NCBI GenBank assembly: GCA_028680705.1
Contig: JAQUJY010000004.1
Span: forward strand, 10,425 to 74,424
DNA length: 64,000 bases
From: Bacteroidales bacterium
GTDB taxonomy: Bacteria > Bacteroidota > Bacteroidia > Bacteroidales > Tenuifilaceae
Reading direction: 5' to 3'
Shown: in pieces, positions 40,415-49,716 of the stretch
How positions within the stretch are numbered: the stretch's first letter is position 1
Layout of the letters: the number at the start of each line of letters is the position of its first letter
Notes under the pieces: generated by a model
Told to the model about the DNA's origin: nothing
The model's input: only the letters and a program-made list of their open reading frames with translations
The model's database searches: none
Program-made: the position numbers and the translations under genes

Positions 40415-43400
40415 ATGAAGGTCGTAAAGGTTTTGCGGAAAACGCTAAAAATTTTTCTAATCGCTTTGGCAAGCCTAGTGCTTCTTATCATCATCCTACT
40501 TACCATTGCCAAGTTAAGTGAGAATCGGATTTCGCGCTTGGTGCTTAACGAGGTTAGCGAGATGATAGATGCACCCGTTACGGTTGATAACGTTTCGCTT
40601 TTACTCCTACGCAAATTCCCCTATGCAACCGTAGAGTTTCATGGTTTTAAAATGGGGGTAAACAAGAGCGGAACTATTAACTCCCTAAATATTTTTGAAA
40701 ACGATACCCTAATTAGCATCAGAGAACTATTCGTTTCCATTAAATCGAAACCATTGCTAAAAAGCAAGATTGAGATTGAAAAAATTGAGATAGAGGGCTT
40801 TACTTTTAACTACAATGTCGATTCGACCGGAGTGAGTAATATCGATTTCCTTTTAGCAACAGATACAACCCAAATTGACGATGAGGATACATCAGCAACA
40901 GTGCTTGATATTCTTTTAAGCAATCTCACTGTACGTGACGTTACAGTTAACTATAACGATGAACAGCTTAAGGCTAAGGCCAAACTACATATTCCCGAAA
41001 TGGACATAACTGGTCGAGTGCTCAACGAATATTATGCCGGGAGCATTAAGGGAAAAGCACTGGCAACAAACATCAGCTTTGACGATACAAACGTTTACCT
41101 AATGGACAAAATATCCATTGATTTCTCATTAGCTTACGACGACGGAAAGGTAGATGTCGAATCGGTGTATCTGCAAACCGACGGGGCAACCCTTACCGCC
41201 AAGGGAGAAGCAATACTTGCCGACTCAATTTTTGTTGACATGACCCTTGCGCTATCAGAGGTTAACCTAAAAGAGCTAAGTAAGTACGCAACCAACGAAA
41301 TGCTTAACGAATTTGGCCTGGTTAGCATCGATGGGCAAATGCAGCTTGATGCAAAAATCACCGGCTACGTTTATGATACTTTGGTGATGCCTCAGGTACA
41401 GGCCAGCATGTCGCTCAAAAGAGGCACGATAAAAACCACTGACTACCCTGAAATTAAGCATATATCATTTAATGGAAACATAAATGCACTTGATCCCAAT
41501 AATTTCGCAACTATTTCAGCTCAGTTTAATGATTTTAGAGTAGCTACCAACAAAAGCCACATCGATTTATCGTTTACAGCATCAAATCTCGATAAACCAA
41601 CCTACAACGTAAAAACGAGCGGACACGTTAACTTTGATGAGTTTAGTAGCCTAATTCCCGACAGCACAGTTGAGTACCTTACAGGTAGCATGGCATTTAA
41701 CCTGTCAACTAGCGGAACACTTCCCGATAACCTTGGCATGGAAAACGCTGACTACTTTCTTGAGCGCACCAGGCTTGAGGTTAAAGTTAGCAACCTTTCA
41801 ACAGCGCTCGACTCAATTGATGAGGTTAAAAATTTAAACTTCAACTTTGCCTATCTTCCCAGTAAACAAATTAGCATAAGCAACCTTTCGCTTGAAGCGC
41901 CAGGATATGGTGTTGCACTGCAAAACTCATCGCTATCGGGTAAAATTCTTGGTTTTGTTCGCGATATGGATAACATGGGCGTTGATCTTGACTCATATTT
42001 CATCCAAATGGGAAACAATACCATCGAAGGAAAGACCTACGTTAAAGGACTGGAAAACGTAACATTTAAAACCGACACAAAGGCAAACATCGATTTTGAT
42101 GAACTTCGACCCTTTATTCCTGACTCACTAGTAGAAAACATTTCAGGAAAAGCAATGGTTAGCCTCAAATCGTACGGAAAAGTTCATCTCGATTCCATTG
42201 AAGATAAAATAATGCACATTGCCTTTGAGCAAAGTTCTATAAGCGCACAAATGAGAGACTTTAGCTTTGAAATGTTCGACGATACGCTTGTGAAGGTCAA
42301 TAACCTATCGCTCGATTTTGCCATGGCCAATGACACCATGCGCATCGACAACCTATACGGGAATGCTCATGGAATTGAATTTTGGATGGATTCCACCGAA
42401 ATTTGGAATGTTTACAAAGCATTTTTGCTTGAGCAAAAGGACCTTAAAGTTATTGTTAACACCCATATCCGTGCAAGCGATATCGACTACGCCCAATTTG
42501 CCCCACTGCTCGAAACCGACTCAACCCAGGTAAGTATTCCTGAAGAAGAACCAATGTACATTCCGCAGTACATTGCCCGAGGCACCTTAAGCGCGAATAG
42601 CGTAAAGTATGATAATATGGTACTAAGCGATATCTCGGCTAAGTTTAGGGTTGATGACAGCCTATACATTGCCGATGATATCAAATTTAATGCTTTTGGT
42701 GGCAATATGGTAACCTCTGTTCTTTATGATATGCGCTATGCTGGTAAAGAAAAGGTAGAGTTCAAGAACACCATCAACGGAATGGATATACGCCAACTTC
42801 TTATAGATGCCAACGATTTTGGACAAACCTATTTTACGCATGAAAACATTGAAGGCATACTAACAAGTTCTGTTAACGGGCGTTTATTCGTAACTGGCGA
42901 CTCTATTCATTATGATAAAATAACTATGCTGGGGAACTTTAAGCTTGAAAATGGAGGTATTTACGAGTTCGAACCCGCAATGGAACTCTCTAAGTTCACC
43001 AACCTTCGCGAGCTCGATAGAATTGTCTTTAGAACCATGGTAAGCAGTATTTTTATTTACGACAATAAAGTATTCTTCCCAAAAACCGACATTGTGAGTA
43101 GCGCCATCGACATGGCTGCTTATGGAATGCAAAGTTTTGGCAAAGATTATGAGTACCACCTCAACGTCCATTTGAGCGATGTATTGCTAGGTAAATCTCA
43201 AAAACTGCTTAAAAAGCAGGGCATGGAAAGCGATATTTTTGAGGGCGAGGATAAGTCGAAAAGATCTGGATTATTCCTTGTATCGTACGACAAAGAAGGG
43301 GAAACAAAGAATGGTTTCGACACCAAATCGTTGCAAAGATATATGAAAACGGTAATTAGGGTACACGAGAGAGGGCTTAACCTAATATTTAACCCTTTAC

Positions 43401-43450
43401 TGCAGAACTATAGTACAGATATTGACAGGAAAGAGGGAAAAAGGGATTGA
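40415..43450 (+). CDS. AsmA-family envelope protein
   Basis: 1011 residues. One N-terminal membrane helix (about 13-33) is followed by a very long beta-rich periplasmic body. The AsmA N-terminal pattern (ISRLVLNEVSEMIDAPVTVD) and the C-terminal AsmA region are visible, with repeated segments such as EFSSLIPDSTVEYLTG and ELRPFIPDSLVENISG. AsmA proteins are repeat-beta-groove proteins thought to carry or bridge lipids between the two membranes. It begins 63 bp after the TlpA-like gene and is followed 15 bp later by the DsbA-like gene, so an operon is likely. Confidence 0.85.
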   Translation: MKVVKVLRKTLKIFLIALASLVLLIIILLTIAKLSENRISRLVLNEVSEMIDAPVTVDNVSLLLLRKFPYATVEFHGFKMGVNKSGTINSLNIFENDTLISIRELFVSIKSKPLLKSKIEIEKIEIEGFTFNYNVDSTGVSNIDFLLATDTTQIDDEDTSATVLDILLSNLTVRDVTVNYNDEQLKAKAKLHIPEMDITGRVLNEYYAGSIKGKALATNISFDDTNVYLMDKISIDFSLAYDDGKVDVESVYLQTDGATLTAKGEAILADSIFVDMTLALSEVNLKELSKYATNEMLNEFGLVSIDGQMQLDAKITGYVYDTLVMPQVQASMSLKRGTIKTTDYPEIKHISFNGNINALDPNNFATISAQFNDFRVATNKSHIDLSFTASNLDKPTYNVKTSGHVNFDEFSSLIPDSTVEYLTGSMAFNLSTSGTLPDNLGMENADYFLERTRLEVKVSNLSTALDSIDEVKNLNFNFAYLPSKQISISNLSLEAPGYGVALQNSSLSGKILGFVRDMDNMGVDLDSYFIQMGNNTIEGKTYVKGLENVTFKTDTKANIDFDELRPFIPDSLVENISGKAMVSLKSYGKVHLDSIEDKIMHIAFEQSSISAQMRDFSFEMFDDTLVKVNNLSLDFAMANDTMRIDNLYGNAHGIEFWMDSTEIWNVYKAFLLEQKDLKVIVNTHIRASDIDYAQFAPLLETDSTQVSIPEEEPMYIPQYIARGTLSANSVKYDNMVLSDISAKFRVDDSLYIADDIKFNAFGGNMVTSVLYDMRYAGKEKVEFKNTINGMDIRQLLIDANDFGQTYFTHENIEGILTSSVNGRLFVTGDSIHYDKITMLGNFKLENGGIYEFEPAMELSKFTNLRELDRIVFRTMVSSIFIYDNKVFFPKTDIVSSAIDMAAYGMQSFGKDYEYHLNVHLSDVLLGKSQKLLKKQGMESDIFEGEDKSKRSGLFLVSYDKEGETKNGFDTKSLQRYMKTVIRVHERGLNLIFNPLLQNYSTDIDRKEGKRD

Positions 43451-43465
43451 GATTAAAACACTGCC

Positions 43466-44107
43466 ATGAAGAATAAGCATACCATAATTGCTTTGCTATT
43501 ATCATTAATTTTGGTTATATTAATTGCGTATCAACTGGGGAATAGGTTTATTTGGAAGCAATCAAACTCTGATATTCAAGCTGAACTGAAGCAAAATGAT
43601 TTAGATATCGTTTTTGGGTCAGACACAGCCAAGTTATCCATTTATATGTACAGCAGTTATGCTTGCACCTACTGCAAAAAGTTTTTCGATGAGGTTTTGC
43701 CCAAACTAAAACCAGAGTATATAGATAACGGGGAAGTGAATATTATTGTGCGATTGGTAGACCATGCCACAAACCCTACTATTGCAAATGCCAATAAAAT
43801 TGCAATTTGTATTAATAGGTATGGCTATTACGAAAAATTGCACGAACTTTTTGTTGCCAACTTCAAAGTTGTATCAACCAGCGAGTTTGAATCTATGATT
43901 GATGAGTTTACCCTTGCCGACGATTTGGTTGCCGAATGCTATTTTGGTGGTGAAGCAGAGGATTACCTAAATGAAACGAGAAACCAGTTTGATCAATTGA
44001 GATTTAAGGGAACTCCTACCTTTGTAATTAAAACCAGTGTGTTTGGTGGTTTCGTGGACTACGAACAGTTCTCAGAAGTCATTAATCATTATCTTTTAAA
44101 CAATTAG
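43466..44107 (+). CDS. Membrane-anchored DsbA-like thioredoxin-fold protein
   Basis: 213 residues. An N-terminal hydrophobic helix (7-24) without a clear cleavage site anchors a DsbA/thioredoxin-4 fold. Active site YACTYCKK (Cys67, Cys70); the cis-Pro loop is KGTPTFVI near residue 190. An inserted helical region lies between. It could oxidise or isomerise disulfides of exported proteins. The next gene, 33 bp on, encodes a lipoprotein with nine cysteines after the lipid Cys, an obvious candidate client. Confidence 0.85.
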   Translation: MKNKHTIIALLLSLILVILIAYQLGNRFIWKQSNSDIQAELKQNDLDIVFGSDTAKLSIYMYSSYACTYCKKFFDEVLPKLKPEYIDNGEVNIIVRLVDHATNPTIANANKIAICINRYGYYEKLHELFVANFKVVSTSEFESMIDEFTLADDLVAECYFGGEAEDYLNETRNQFDQLRFKGTPTFVIKTSVFGGFVDYEQFSEVINHYLLNN

Positions 44108-44140
44108 AACTATTGCTAATCAAATAAAACCAAACTAACT

Positions 44141-44527
44141 ATGAAGAAAAAAATTTATTTGCTTCCCCTCGCCCTTTTTAGCGCCCTCATTCTAATTACA
44201 TGGGGATGCGAAAAAGATGAGGATGAGGATGTGTGCGTTTTGTTTGCACTTACAGCAAAAATAAGCTGTGAGGATGCTACTATGTGCTGCCCAACTGATG
44301 GGGGAAACTGTTACATTATTAATCCAGAGGGTGCTGACTTTTATTGTGACATTAAAAATGCTACCCCCAGCGACCCTGATGGCTGCGACGCTGCTGAGGC
44401 TGCTTACATCGCTAAATACTGCTCAAAGGGTATAAGCAAAACTGAAGAAGCAACAGTCAAGAAAGAGCTTCGTCAACAATTTAATAAACTAATGAAGGAA
44501 GCGCGAACCCATTCAGTGTGCAACTAA
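44141..44527 (+). CDS. Cysteine-rich lipoprotein of unknown function
   Basis: 128 residues. A type II signal sequence ends ILITWGC (Cys23 lipidated; the box is looser than in Proteobacteria). It is followed at once by an acidic stretch EKDEDED, which resembles the export signal that sends lipoproteins to the cell surface in some Bacteroidota. Nine more cysteines lie at 32, 43, 49, 50, 57, 69, 82, 94 and 127. One segment reads SCEDATMCCPTDGGNC. The odd number leaves one unpaired or used for an intermolecular bond. No known domain was recognised. It is last in the TlpA-AsmA-DsbA run and followed by a terminator. Confidence 0.8.
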   Translation: MKKKIYLLPLALFSALILITWGCEKDEDEDVCVLFALTAKISCEDATMCCPTDGGNCYIINPEGADFYCDIKNATPSDPDGCDAAEAAYIAKYCSKGISKTEEATVKKELRQQFNKLMKEARTHSVCN

Positions 44528-44550
44528 TTCCACTCTATGTTACGCTTAAC

Positions 44551-44583
44551 AACAGCAAATGGAAGTTCCATTTGCTGTTGTTT
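44551..44583 (+). terminator. Terminator after the cysteine-rich lipoprotein gene
   Basis: A 14-bp perfect inverted repeat, AACAGCAAATGGAA (44551-44564) with TTCCATTTGCTGTT (44566-44579), followed by a moderately T-rich stretch (GTTTGGTTT). Confidence 0.75.
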
Positions 44584-44640
44584 GGTTTAAAAAGTTATCC
44601 ACAATAGTTAAGATAATCTTTTAGTTTCGGTTATTGACTT

Positions 44641-44648
44641 TAACTTTG
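44641..44648 (+). promoter_or_regulatory. Candidate -7 element for the UvrD/PcrA gene
   Basis: TAACTTTG fits TAnnTTTG, 35 bp before the GTG start. The -33 position has TTTA with a 17 bp spacer, a weak match. Confidence 0.5.
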
Positions 44649-44683
44649 CAAATATTAACAAAAAAATACCCAAACAAATTCAA

Positions 44684-46993
44684 GTGCAGTACCTAAACGA
44701 GTTAAGCGAAGTTCAGAGAGAGGCAGTAACCACGGTTAATGGGCCAGCCCTAATAATTGCCGGAGCAGGTTCAGGAAAAACACGCGTACTTACCTACCGT
44801 ATAGCGCATTTGCTAAAGCAAGGCGTACCCCCTTGGAGCATACTGGCCCTAACCTTTACCAACAAGGCGGCCAAAGAGATGAAGGAACGAATTGCCAAGG
44901 TTGTTGGCGACAAAACCGCAAGGCAGCTGTGGATGGGAACCTTTCACTCAGTTTTTATGCGCATACTAAGGGCCGAAAGCAATAAGTTAGGTTACCCAAA
45001 CACCTTTACCATTTATGATACTGCCGATACCAAGAGCTTGCTCAACTCAATTATTAAGGAGTTAAATCTCGATACCCAAACCTATAAGGTAAACGAAGTT
45101 TACGGACGTATATCATCGGCAAAAAACGACCTAATTACCCCTCAGGTTTATGCAAACAGCCCGCAGCTGGTATCGTACGACAGGCAAACCCGAAAGCCCG
45201 AAATAGCCCAAATATACTCCATCTACATGCAGCGTTGCTTTAAAGCAGCTGCAATGGACTTTGATGACCTGCTGCTAAACACCAATATTCTTTTCAGGGA
45301 TTTCCCTGAGGTATTGGCAAAATACCAGGATAAGTTTAAGTATATTTTGGTTGATGAGTATCAGGATACAAACCATAGCCAATATCTTATCATTAAAAGA
45401 CTTGCAGCTAACCACCAAAATGTTTGTGTAGTTGGCGATGATGCGCAGAGCATCTACTCGTTTCGTGGGGCAAAAATTGAGAATATCTTTAATTTCCGCA
45501 ACGATTACCCTAACTACAATCTGTTTAAACTAGAGCAGAATTACCGGTCAACCCAAGCAATTGTTAATGCGGCCAACAGCGTTATTGCAAAAAACCGAAA
45601 GCAAATCCAAAAGGTATCGTTCTCAGCAAACGATGTGGGCGAAAAGTTGAAACTAATAAAGGCCTACACCGATCAGGAGGAAGGATTTATGGTAGCTTCT
45701 TCCATATTAGAAATTATCCATAGGGAGAATGCACGGCACGAAGATTTTGCTATTCTCTATCGTACCAATGCGCAGTCGCGAATTTTCGAAGAGGCCTTGC
45801 GTAAAAGAAATATCCCTTACAGGGTTTATGGTAGCCAGTCGTTTTATCAACGAAAAGAAATAAGGGATACCATTGCATACTTTAGGCTTACGGTAAACCC
45901 GAGCGATGATGAAGCGCTGAAAAGGATAATCAACTTTCCAACCCGGGGAATAGGTAAAACTACCCTGGAGCGACTTGAATTAACGGCAAATCAAAAGCAA
46001 CAGAGTATTTGGGTTACCATTGAGCAACTAAACTCAGATAATTCAGGGCTTAAACCTGCTGCAATAAACAGGGTAGCCCAATTCTATAATCTTATAAAGC
46101 AATTCGGAACCATTGCATACACTACTGATGCATACGAAGCTGCTAAAACAATAATAATTAATACCGGAATGCTAAAGGAGTTTAAGGTTGACAGCTCCAT
46201 TGAGGGTATAACCCGATTGCAAAATATTGAGGGGCTTCTTAACAGCATTAAGGAGTTTATTGATTCGCGGAGAGAGGAAGGCGAAACAGAACTGGTTGCC
46301 CTAGCCGAATACCTTGAAAATGTTTCACTGCTTACCGATGCGGATAACGACAAGCCCGAGGATAAAAACAAAGTATCGATAATGACCATGCATTCGGCCA
46401 AAGGACTTGAGTTCGATTATGTTTTTCTTGCTGGAATTGAGGAGGAACTCTTCCCATCGCGCATGTCAACCGGATCGCCCGAAGAATTGGAAGAAGAGCG
46501 GCGTCTATTTTATGTTGCCATAACCCGTGCCGCCAAGCTGGCAACCATATCGCATGCGCAGGTAAGGTACAAATGGGGTAACTTAACATCCAGTATACCA
46601 AGCCGCTTTATTGCTGAAATTGACCCTGAATGGATTGACGACGAAACCATTAGTGCCGACCCAATTAACACCATTACTGCGCAAAGAGGGCTACAAACCA
46701 ACCCATCAAAATTTGGCAAATTTGCCACTACAAAACCGGAGAAGGATATGTATAAAAACAGACGATTGACAAGACTAACAACGCCAAACACCAATGGGAA
46801 ACCCGAAAATACTGAGAACGCTGAAATAGGAAGGCTAAAAGAGGGAACGAAGGTTTATCATGATAGATTTGGGAAAGGTATAGTGATGGCCATTGAGGAA
46901 GAAGGACAGAATGCAATGGCTATTGTAAACTTTGATACTGCTGGACAGAAAAATCTATTACTGAAATATGCTAAACTAAGAATTCTTGGTTAG
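44684..46993 (+). CDS. uvrD: UvrD/PcrA-type 3'-5' DNA helicase
   Basis: 769 residues, superfamily 1A helicase that unwinds DNA in repair and removes recombinase or stalled polymerase. It starts at GTG; the protein opens MQYLNELSEVQREAV, the Q-motif position. Motif I AGAGSGKTRVL, Ia FTNKAAKEMKERI, II VDEYQDTN, III VVGDDAQSIYSFRGA, IV EQNYRSTQ, V MTMHSAKGLEF and VI RRLFYVAITRA are all intact. The C-terminal segment VYHDRFGKGIVMAI is the PcrA Tudor-like domain that binds RNA polymerase. It stands alone by spacing. Confidence 0.95.
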   Translation: MQYLNELSEVQREAVTTVNGPALIIAGAGSGKTRVLTYRIAHLLKQGVPPWSILALTFTNKAAKEMKERIAKVVGDKTARQLWMGTFHSVFMRILRAESNKLGYPNTFTIYDTADTKSLLNSIIKELNLDTQTYKVNEVYGRISSAKNDLITPQVYANSPQLVSYDRQTRKPEIAQIYSIYMQRCFKAAAMDFDDLLLNTNILFRDFPEVLAKYQDKFKYILVDEYQDTNHSQYLIIKRLAANHQNVCVVGDDAQSIYSFRGAKIENIFNFRNDYPNYNLFKLEQNYRSTQAIVNAANSVIAKNRKQIQKVSFSANDVGEKLKLIKAYTDQEEGFMVASSILEIIHRENARHEDFAILYRTNAQSRIFEEALRKRNIPYRVYGSQSFYQRKEIRDTIAYFRLTVNPSDDEALKRIINFPTRGIGKTTLERLELTANQKQQSIWVTIEQLNSDNSGLKPAAINRVAQFYNLIKQFGTIAYTTDAYEAAKTIIINTGMLKEFKVDSSIEGITRLQNIEGLLNSIKEFIDSRREEGETELVALAEYLENVSLLTDADNDKPEDKNKVSIMTMHSAKGLEFDYVFLAGIEEELFPSRMSTGSPEELEEERRLFYVAITRAAKLATISHAQVRYKWGNLTSSIPSRFIAEIDPEWIDDETISADPINTITAQRGLQTNPSKFGKFATTKPEKDMYKNRRLTRLTTPNTNGKPENTENAEIGRLKEGTKVYHDRFGKGIVMAIEEEGQNAMAIVNFDTAGQKNLLLKYAKLRILG

Positions 46994-47071
46994 CCTATTT
47001 ACCCATAGGTAGCCATTCTACTTTATAAAATCATTTTACACGCTAAAAATAAATAGCTAATACGAGTTTGC

Positions 47072-47079
47072 TATATTTG
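47072..47079 (+). promoter_or_regulatory. Candidate -7 element for the NtrC-type regulator gene
   Basis: TATATTTG fits TAnnTTTG, 38 bp upstream of the ATG at 47118. No -33 match. Confidence 0.4.
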
Positions 47080-47117
47080 CTCTAAGCAAAATTTAGGTTA
47101 ATAAATTAAACAAAAGC

Positions 47118-48284
47118 ATGCCCAAAATACTTGTTATTGATGATGAGAGAGCCATCAGGAATTCACTAAAAGAAATTCTTGAGTACGAGAAGCACGAGGT
47201 TGAACTAGCAGAGGACGGGCCAACAGGAATCGAAATGGCTTCGGAAAACAGTTTCGATGTTGTACTATGCGATATTAAAATGCCCCGAATGGATGGCCTT
47301 GAGGTACTTGAAAATCTTCAGGATAGAAATCCAGAACTTCCTGTAATAATGATATCGGGACATGGAAATATTGATACAGCTGTGGAAGCCATAAAGAAGG
47401 GAGCCTTCGATTTTATTGAGAAACCACTCGACCTAAACAGAATACTCATAACCATCCGGAACGCAACCGATAAAAACACTCTGATTAAAGAAACCAAAAT
47501 ACTTAAAAAGAAGGTTAGCAAAACCTACGATATTATTGGCGAGTCGCAAGCAATTGTTAAAGTAAAGGAGATGATTGACCGGGTTGCCCCTACCGATGCA
47601 CGGGTACTTGTTACCGGATCTAACGGGACAGGAAAAGAGCTTGTGGCCCGATGGTTACATGAAAAAAGCAGCCGTGCCACTATGCCTTTTGTTGAGGTTA
47701 ACTGCGCTGCTATACCGTCAGAACTCATCGAAAGTGAACTTTTCGGACACGAGAAAGGAGCATTCACATCGGCCATAAAACAGCGTAAGGGCAAGTTTGA
47801 GCAAGCTCATGAAGGAACCCTTTTCCTTGATGAAATTGGGGATATGAGTCTTAGTGCCCAATCAAAAGTGCTTAGAGCCTTACAAGAAAATAAGATTAGC
47901 CGAGTGGGCAGCGACAAGGACATTAACGTTAATGTACGCATTGTGGCCGCCACCAACAAAAACCTACAGAAAGAGATTGATGCCGGAAATTTTAGGGAAG
48001 ACCTTTTCCACCGCCTAAGCGTAATTTTAATTCATGTACCATCCCTAAGCGAGAGGGTTGAGGATATCCCGCTATTGGCAAATCATTTTATTGAACTCAT
48101 TTGCGAAGAATACGGAATGCCAGCTAAACACATAACCGATAAGGCCATTAATGCACTTATGGATTTTAACTGGACAGGTAATATCCGTGAATTTCGAAAT
48201 GTGATTGAAAGGTTAATAATCCTTTGCGACAAAGAGATTACTGAAGGCGATGTAAAAGCTTTTGCCCAGCCAATTATTAAGTAG
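47118..48284 (+). CDS. Sigma-54-type response regulator without DNA-binding domain
   Basis: 388 residues. The receiver (1-118) has Asp8/Asp9, phospho-acceptor Asp52 (LCDIKMP) and Lys102. The AAA+ domain (138-375) has Walker A GSNGTGKE (167-174), the sigma-54-contact loop GAFTSA (214-219; GAFTGA is canonical), Walker B LFLDEIGD and the helical segment NWTGNIREFRNVIER. The protein stops at residue 388 after KAFAQPIIK, with no Fis-type helix-turn-helix. The stop codon is clean and the coding density unbroken, so this is not an obvious frameshift. It would act on sigma-54 promoters from solution or through a partner. No kinase gene adjoins. Confidence 0.9.
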   Translation: MPKILVIDDERAIRNSLKEILEYEKHEVELAEDGPTGIEMASENSFDVVLCDIKMPRMDGLEVLENLQDRNPELPVIMISGHGNIDTAVEAIKKGAFDFIEKPLDLNRILITIRNATDKNTLIKETKILKKKVSKTYDIIGESQAIVKVKEMIDRVAPTDARVLVTGSNGTGKELVARWLHEKSSRATMPFVEVNCAAIPSELIESELFGHEKGAFTSAIKQRKGKFEQAHEGTLFLDEIGDMSLSAQSKVLRALQENKISRVGSDKDINVNVRIVAATNKNLQKEIDAGNFREDLFHRLSVILIHVPSLSERVEDIPLLANHFIELICEEYGMPAKHITDKAINALMDFNWTGNIREFRNVIERLIILCDKEITEGDVKAFAQPIIK

Positions 48285-48286
48285 AA

Positions 48287-48520
48287 CTAACTCTTGAAGA
48301 AAAAGCAAGCAAGCGAATTAACGTAAGGCCCTTCGCTTTGCTCCTCAATAAGTTTTATGTCAATTTGATCAACAAAAATATCGGCAAGACTCAATAGCGG
48401 AAAACGTTGAAAACCCTTATAATCCGTACTGAAGTAAACCACCTCATGGTAAAAGAAGTTAGGCCAAGCGGATATATACATATCCGCCATAAGATTAAGT
48501 ATGGTTTTGGCATCGCGCAT
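48287..48520 (-). CDS. Small hypothetical protein
   Basis: 77 codons from ATG at 48520 (TTG at 48547 is the other in-frame start). It opens MRDAKTILNLMADMYISAWP and ends NSLACFFFKS. The composition is protein-like (aromatic-rich, mixed charge, no low complexity), and it ends 2 bp from the convergent regulator gene. It fills most of a gap of 414 bp that would otherwise be empty. No domain, signal peptide or promoter was recognised, so expression is unproven. Confidence 0.45.
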   Translation of the reverse strand: MRDAKTILNLMADMYISAWPNFFYHEVVYFSTDYKGFQRFPLLSLADIFVDQIDIKLIEEQSEGPYVNSLACFFFKS

Positions 48521-48698
48521 TACACAGAGTTTAGAATCATATAACAAGTTATGCTATTTTTTTTCGGCTTGCAATAGTTGCCTTACCTTATTTGGGTGAT
48601 CCTAATCATAAAATGGTTACAACCTCCAACTTGATTAAAGATTTTTGAAGCAATTACTTTATACACAAAACCAAATGGCTGGCAAATTTAGTTTAGAC

Positions 48699-49607
48699 CT
48701 ACTCCCCTCCTCCTACTCCAATAATCTGATAATTTGATAGGTCAAGGCTTCTAGGGCTATCGGATAAAACATCCTTAACCAGCATTTGTGTACTTGCTCC
48801 AGAGTTATCATTAAACATCATCTCCATAACTGTGCCCATACCATAAGCCCAACCACCAGATGCTAAAGCCTGAAAACCTTGCATTTGACCATAGGCTTTT
48901 GATAGGTTCACCTTACTATCCTTTGTAATCCAAAGGTTAATAGTCCCCTCCTCGTTTTTATATACGTACTCATCGCACTTATGTCCAGCAATGCTCTTCG
49001 ATTTGCCCGTAGGCACATACATGGGATGAACTAAATCTTCGGAATATTCCTCATTTACCTCCTCGGCTGCAATATCCATAGGCTCATTCTGTACATCGGC
49101 AGAATCGCGTGGCATGGCCATAGCCATTCCGCTTCGTTCACCATTCTCTTCGCTAAGGATAAGCATTGCATAGTTCTTCATATCAAAAATCATAGTTCCC
49201 TTTTCTGGCTTACCCGTTTCGGGATTTGCCTTTTCAAAAATAAGGGCAAAGTTTTTATCCTCTGGACTAAAAAGGGTTGTGTATCTCATATTATCCTTAT
49301 TACTAACAGAATCGATGGTGACAATATCCATCACCATACTCGAAGTAAAACTATAGTTCTGATCGTACGCTACGTTGTTAAGCCCCATGGCTTGCATCAT
49401 TTTTCGCTCCATAAAATTCGGCCCCTTTTTCTTAGGCCGTGCTGGCTCGGACTGCTGGGACTGCTGCTCCTGTTCTTTCTCCTCCTCCTTACCCCTTATT
49501 GCCTCAATGGCCTTATTGCGCAAAAGACCTTTTAGCTGAGCCTCGGCAATGCTTGGCACAAATACGATAAGCGCACCAAATGCTAGCGCGTAAATAATTT
49601 TTTTCAT
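48699..49607 (-). CDS. DUF4412-like exported protein
   Basis: 302 residues. Signal peptide (1-23, SIAEAQ). A charged, Gln/Glu-rich segment (about 37-63, KEEEKEQEQQ) is followed by a domain that matches the DUF4412 pattern: FTSSMVMDIVTID, GTMIFDMKNYAMLIL, IAGHKCDEYVYK, then NLWITKDSKVNL. These proteins are periplasmic or outer-membrane associated; the function is not known. It is monocistronic by spacing. Confidence 0.75.
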   Translation of the reverse strand: MKKIIYALAFGALIVFVPSIAEAQLKGLLRNKAIEAIRGKEEEKEQEQQSQQSEPARPKKKGPNFMERKMMQAMGLNNVAYDQNYSFTSSMVMDIVTIDSVSNKDNMRYTTLFSPEDKNFALIFEKANPETGKPEKGTMIFDMKNYAMLILSEENGERSGMAMAMPRDSADVQNEPMDIAAEEVNEEYSEDLVHPMYVPTGKSKSIAGHKCDEYVYKNEEGTINLWITKDSKVNLSKAYGQMQGFQALASGGWAYGMGTVMEMMFNDNSGASTQMLVKDVLSDSPRSLDLSNYQIIGVGGGE

Positions 49608-49716
49608 GGCAATTAACTGTTTAGGGTTACTAATATATTTTCACAGTACTCTAACTATCTATATACAAGTTAGCTCAAATGCTATAACAAACTCAATTGA
49701 AATTAGTTTATTTGTG

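Noticed and set aside
44595-44603. Perfect DnaA box TTATCCACA upstream of the helicase gene
   Set aside because: One 9-mer is expected about every 130 kb on two strands, and a second copy (TGTGGATAA near 58998) lies inside a coding region. There is no cluster, no AT-rich unwinding element and no dnaA/dnaN, so no origin is claimed.
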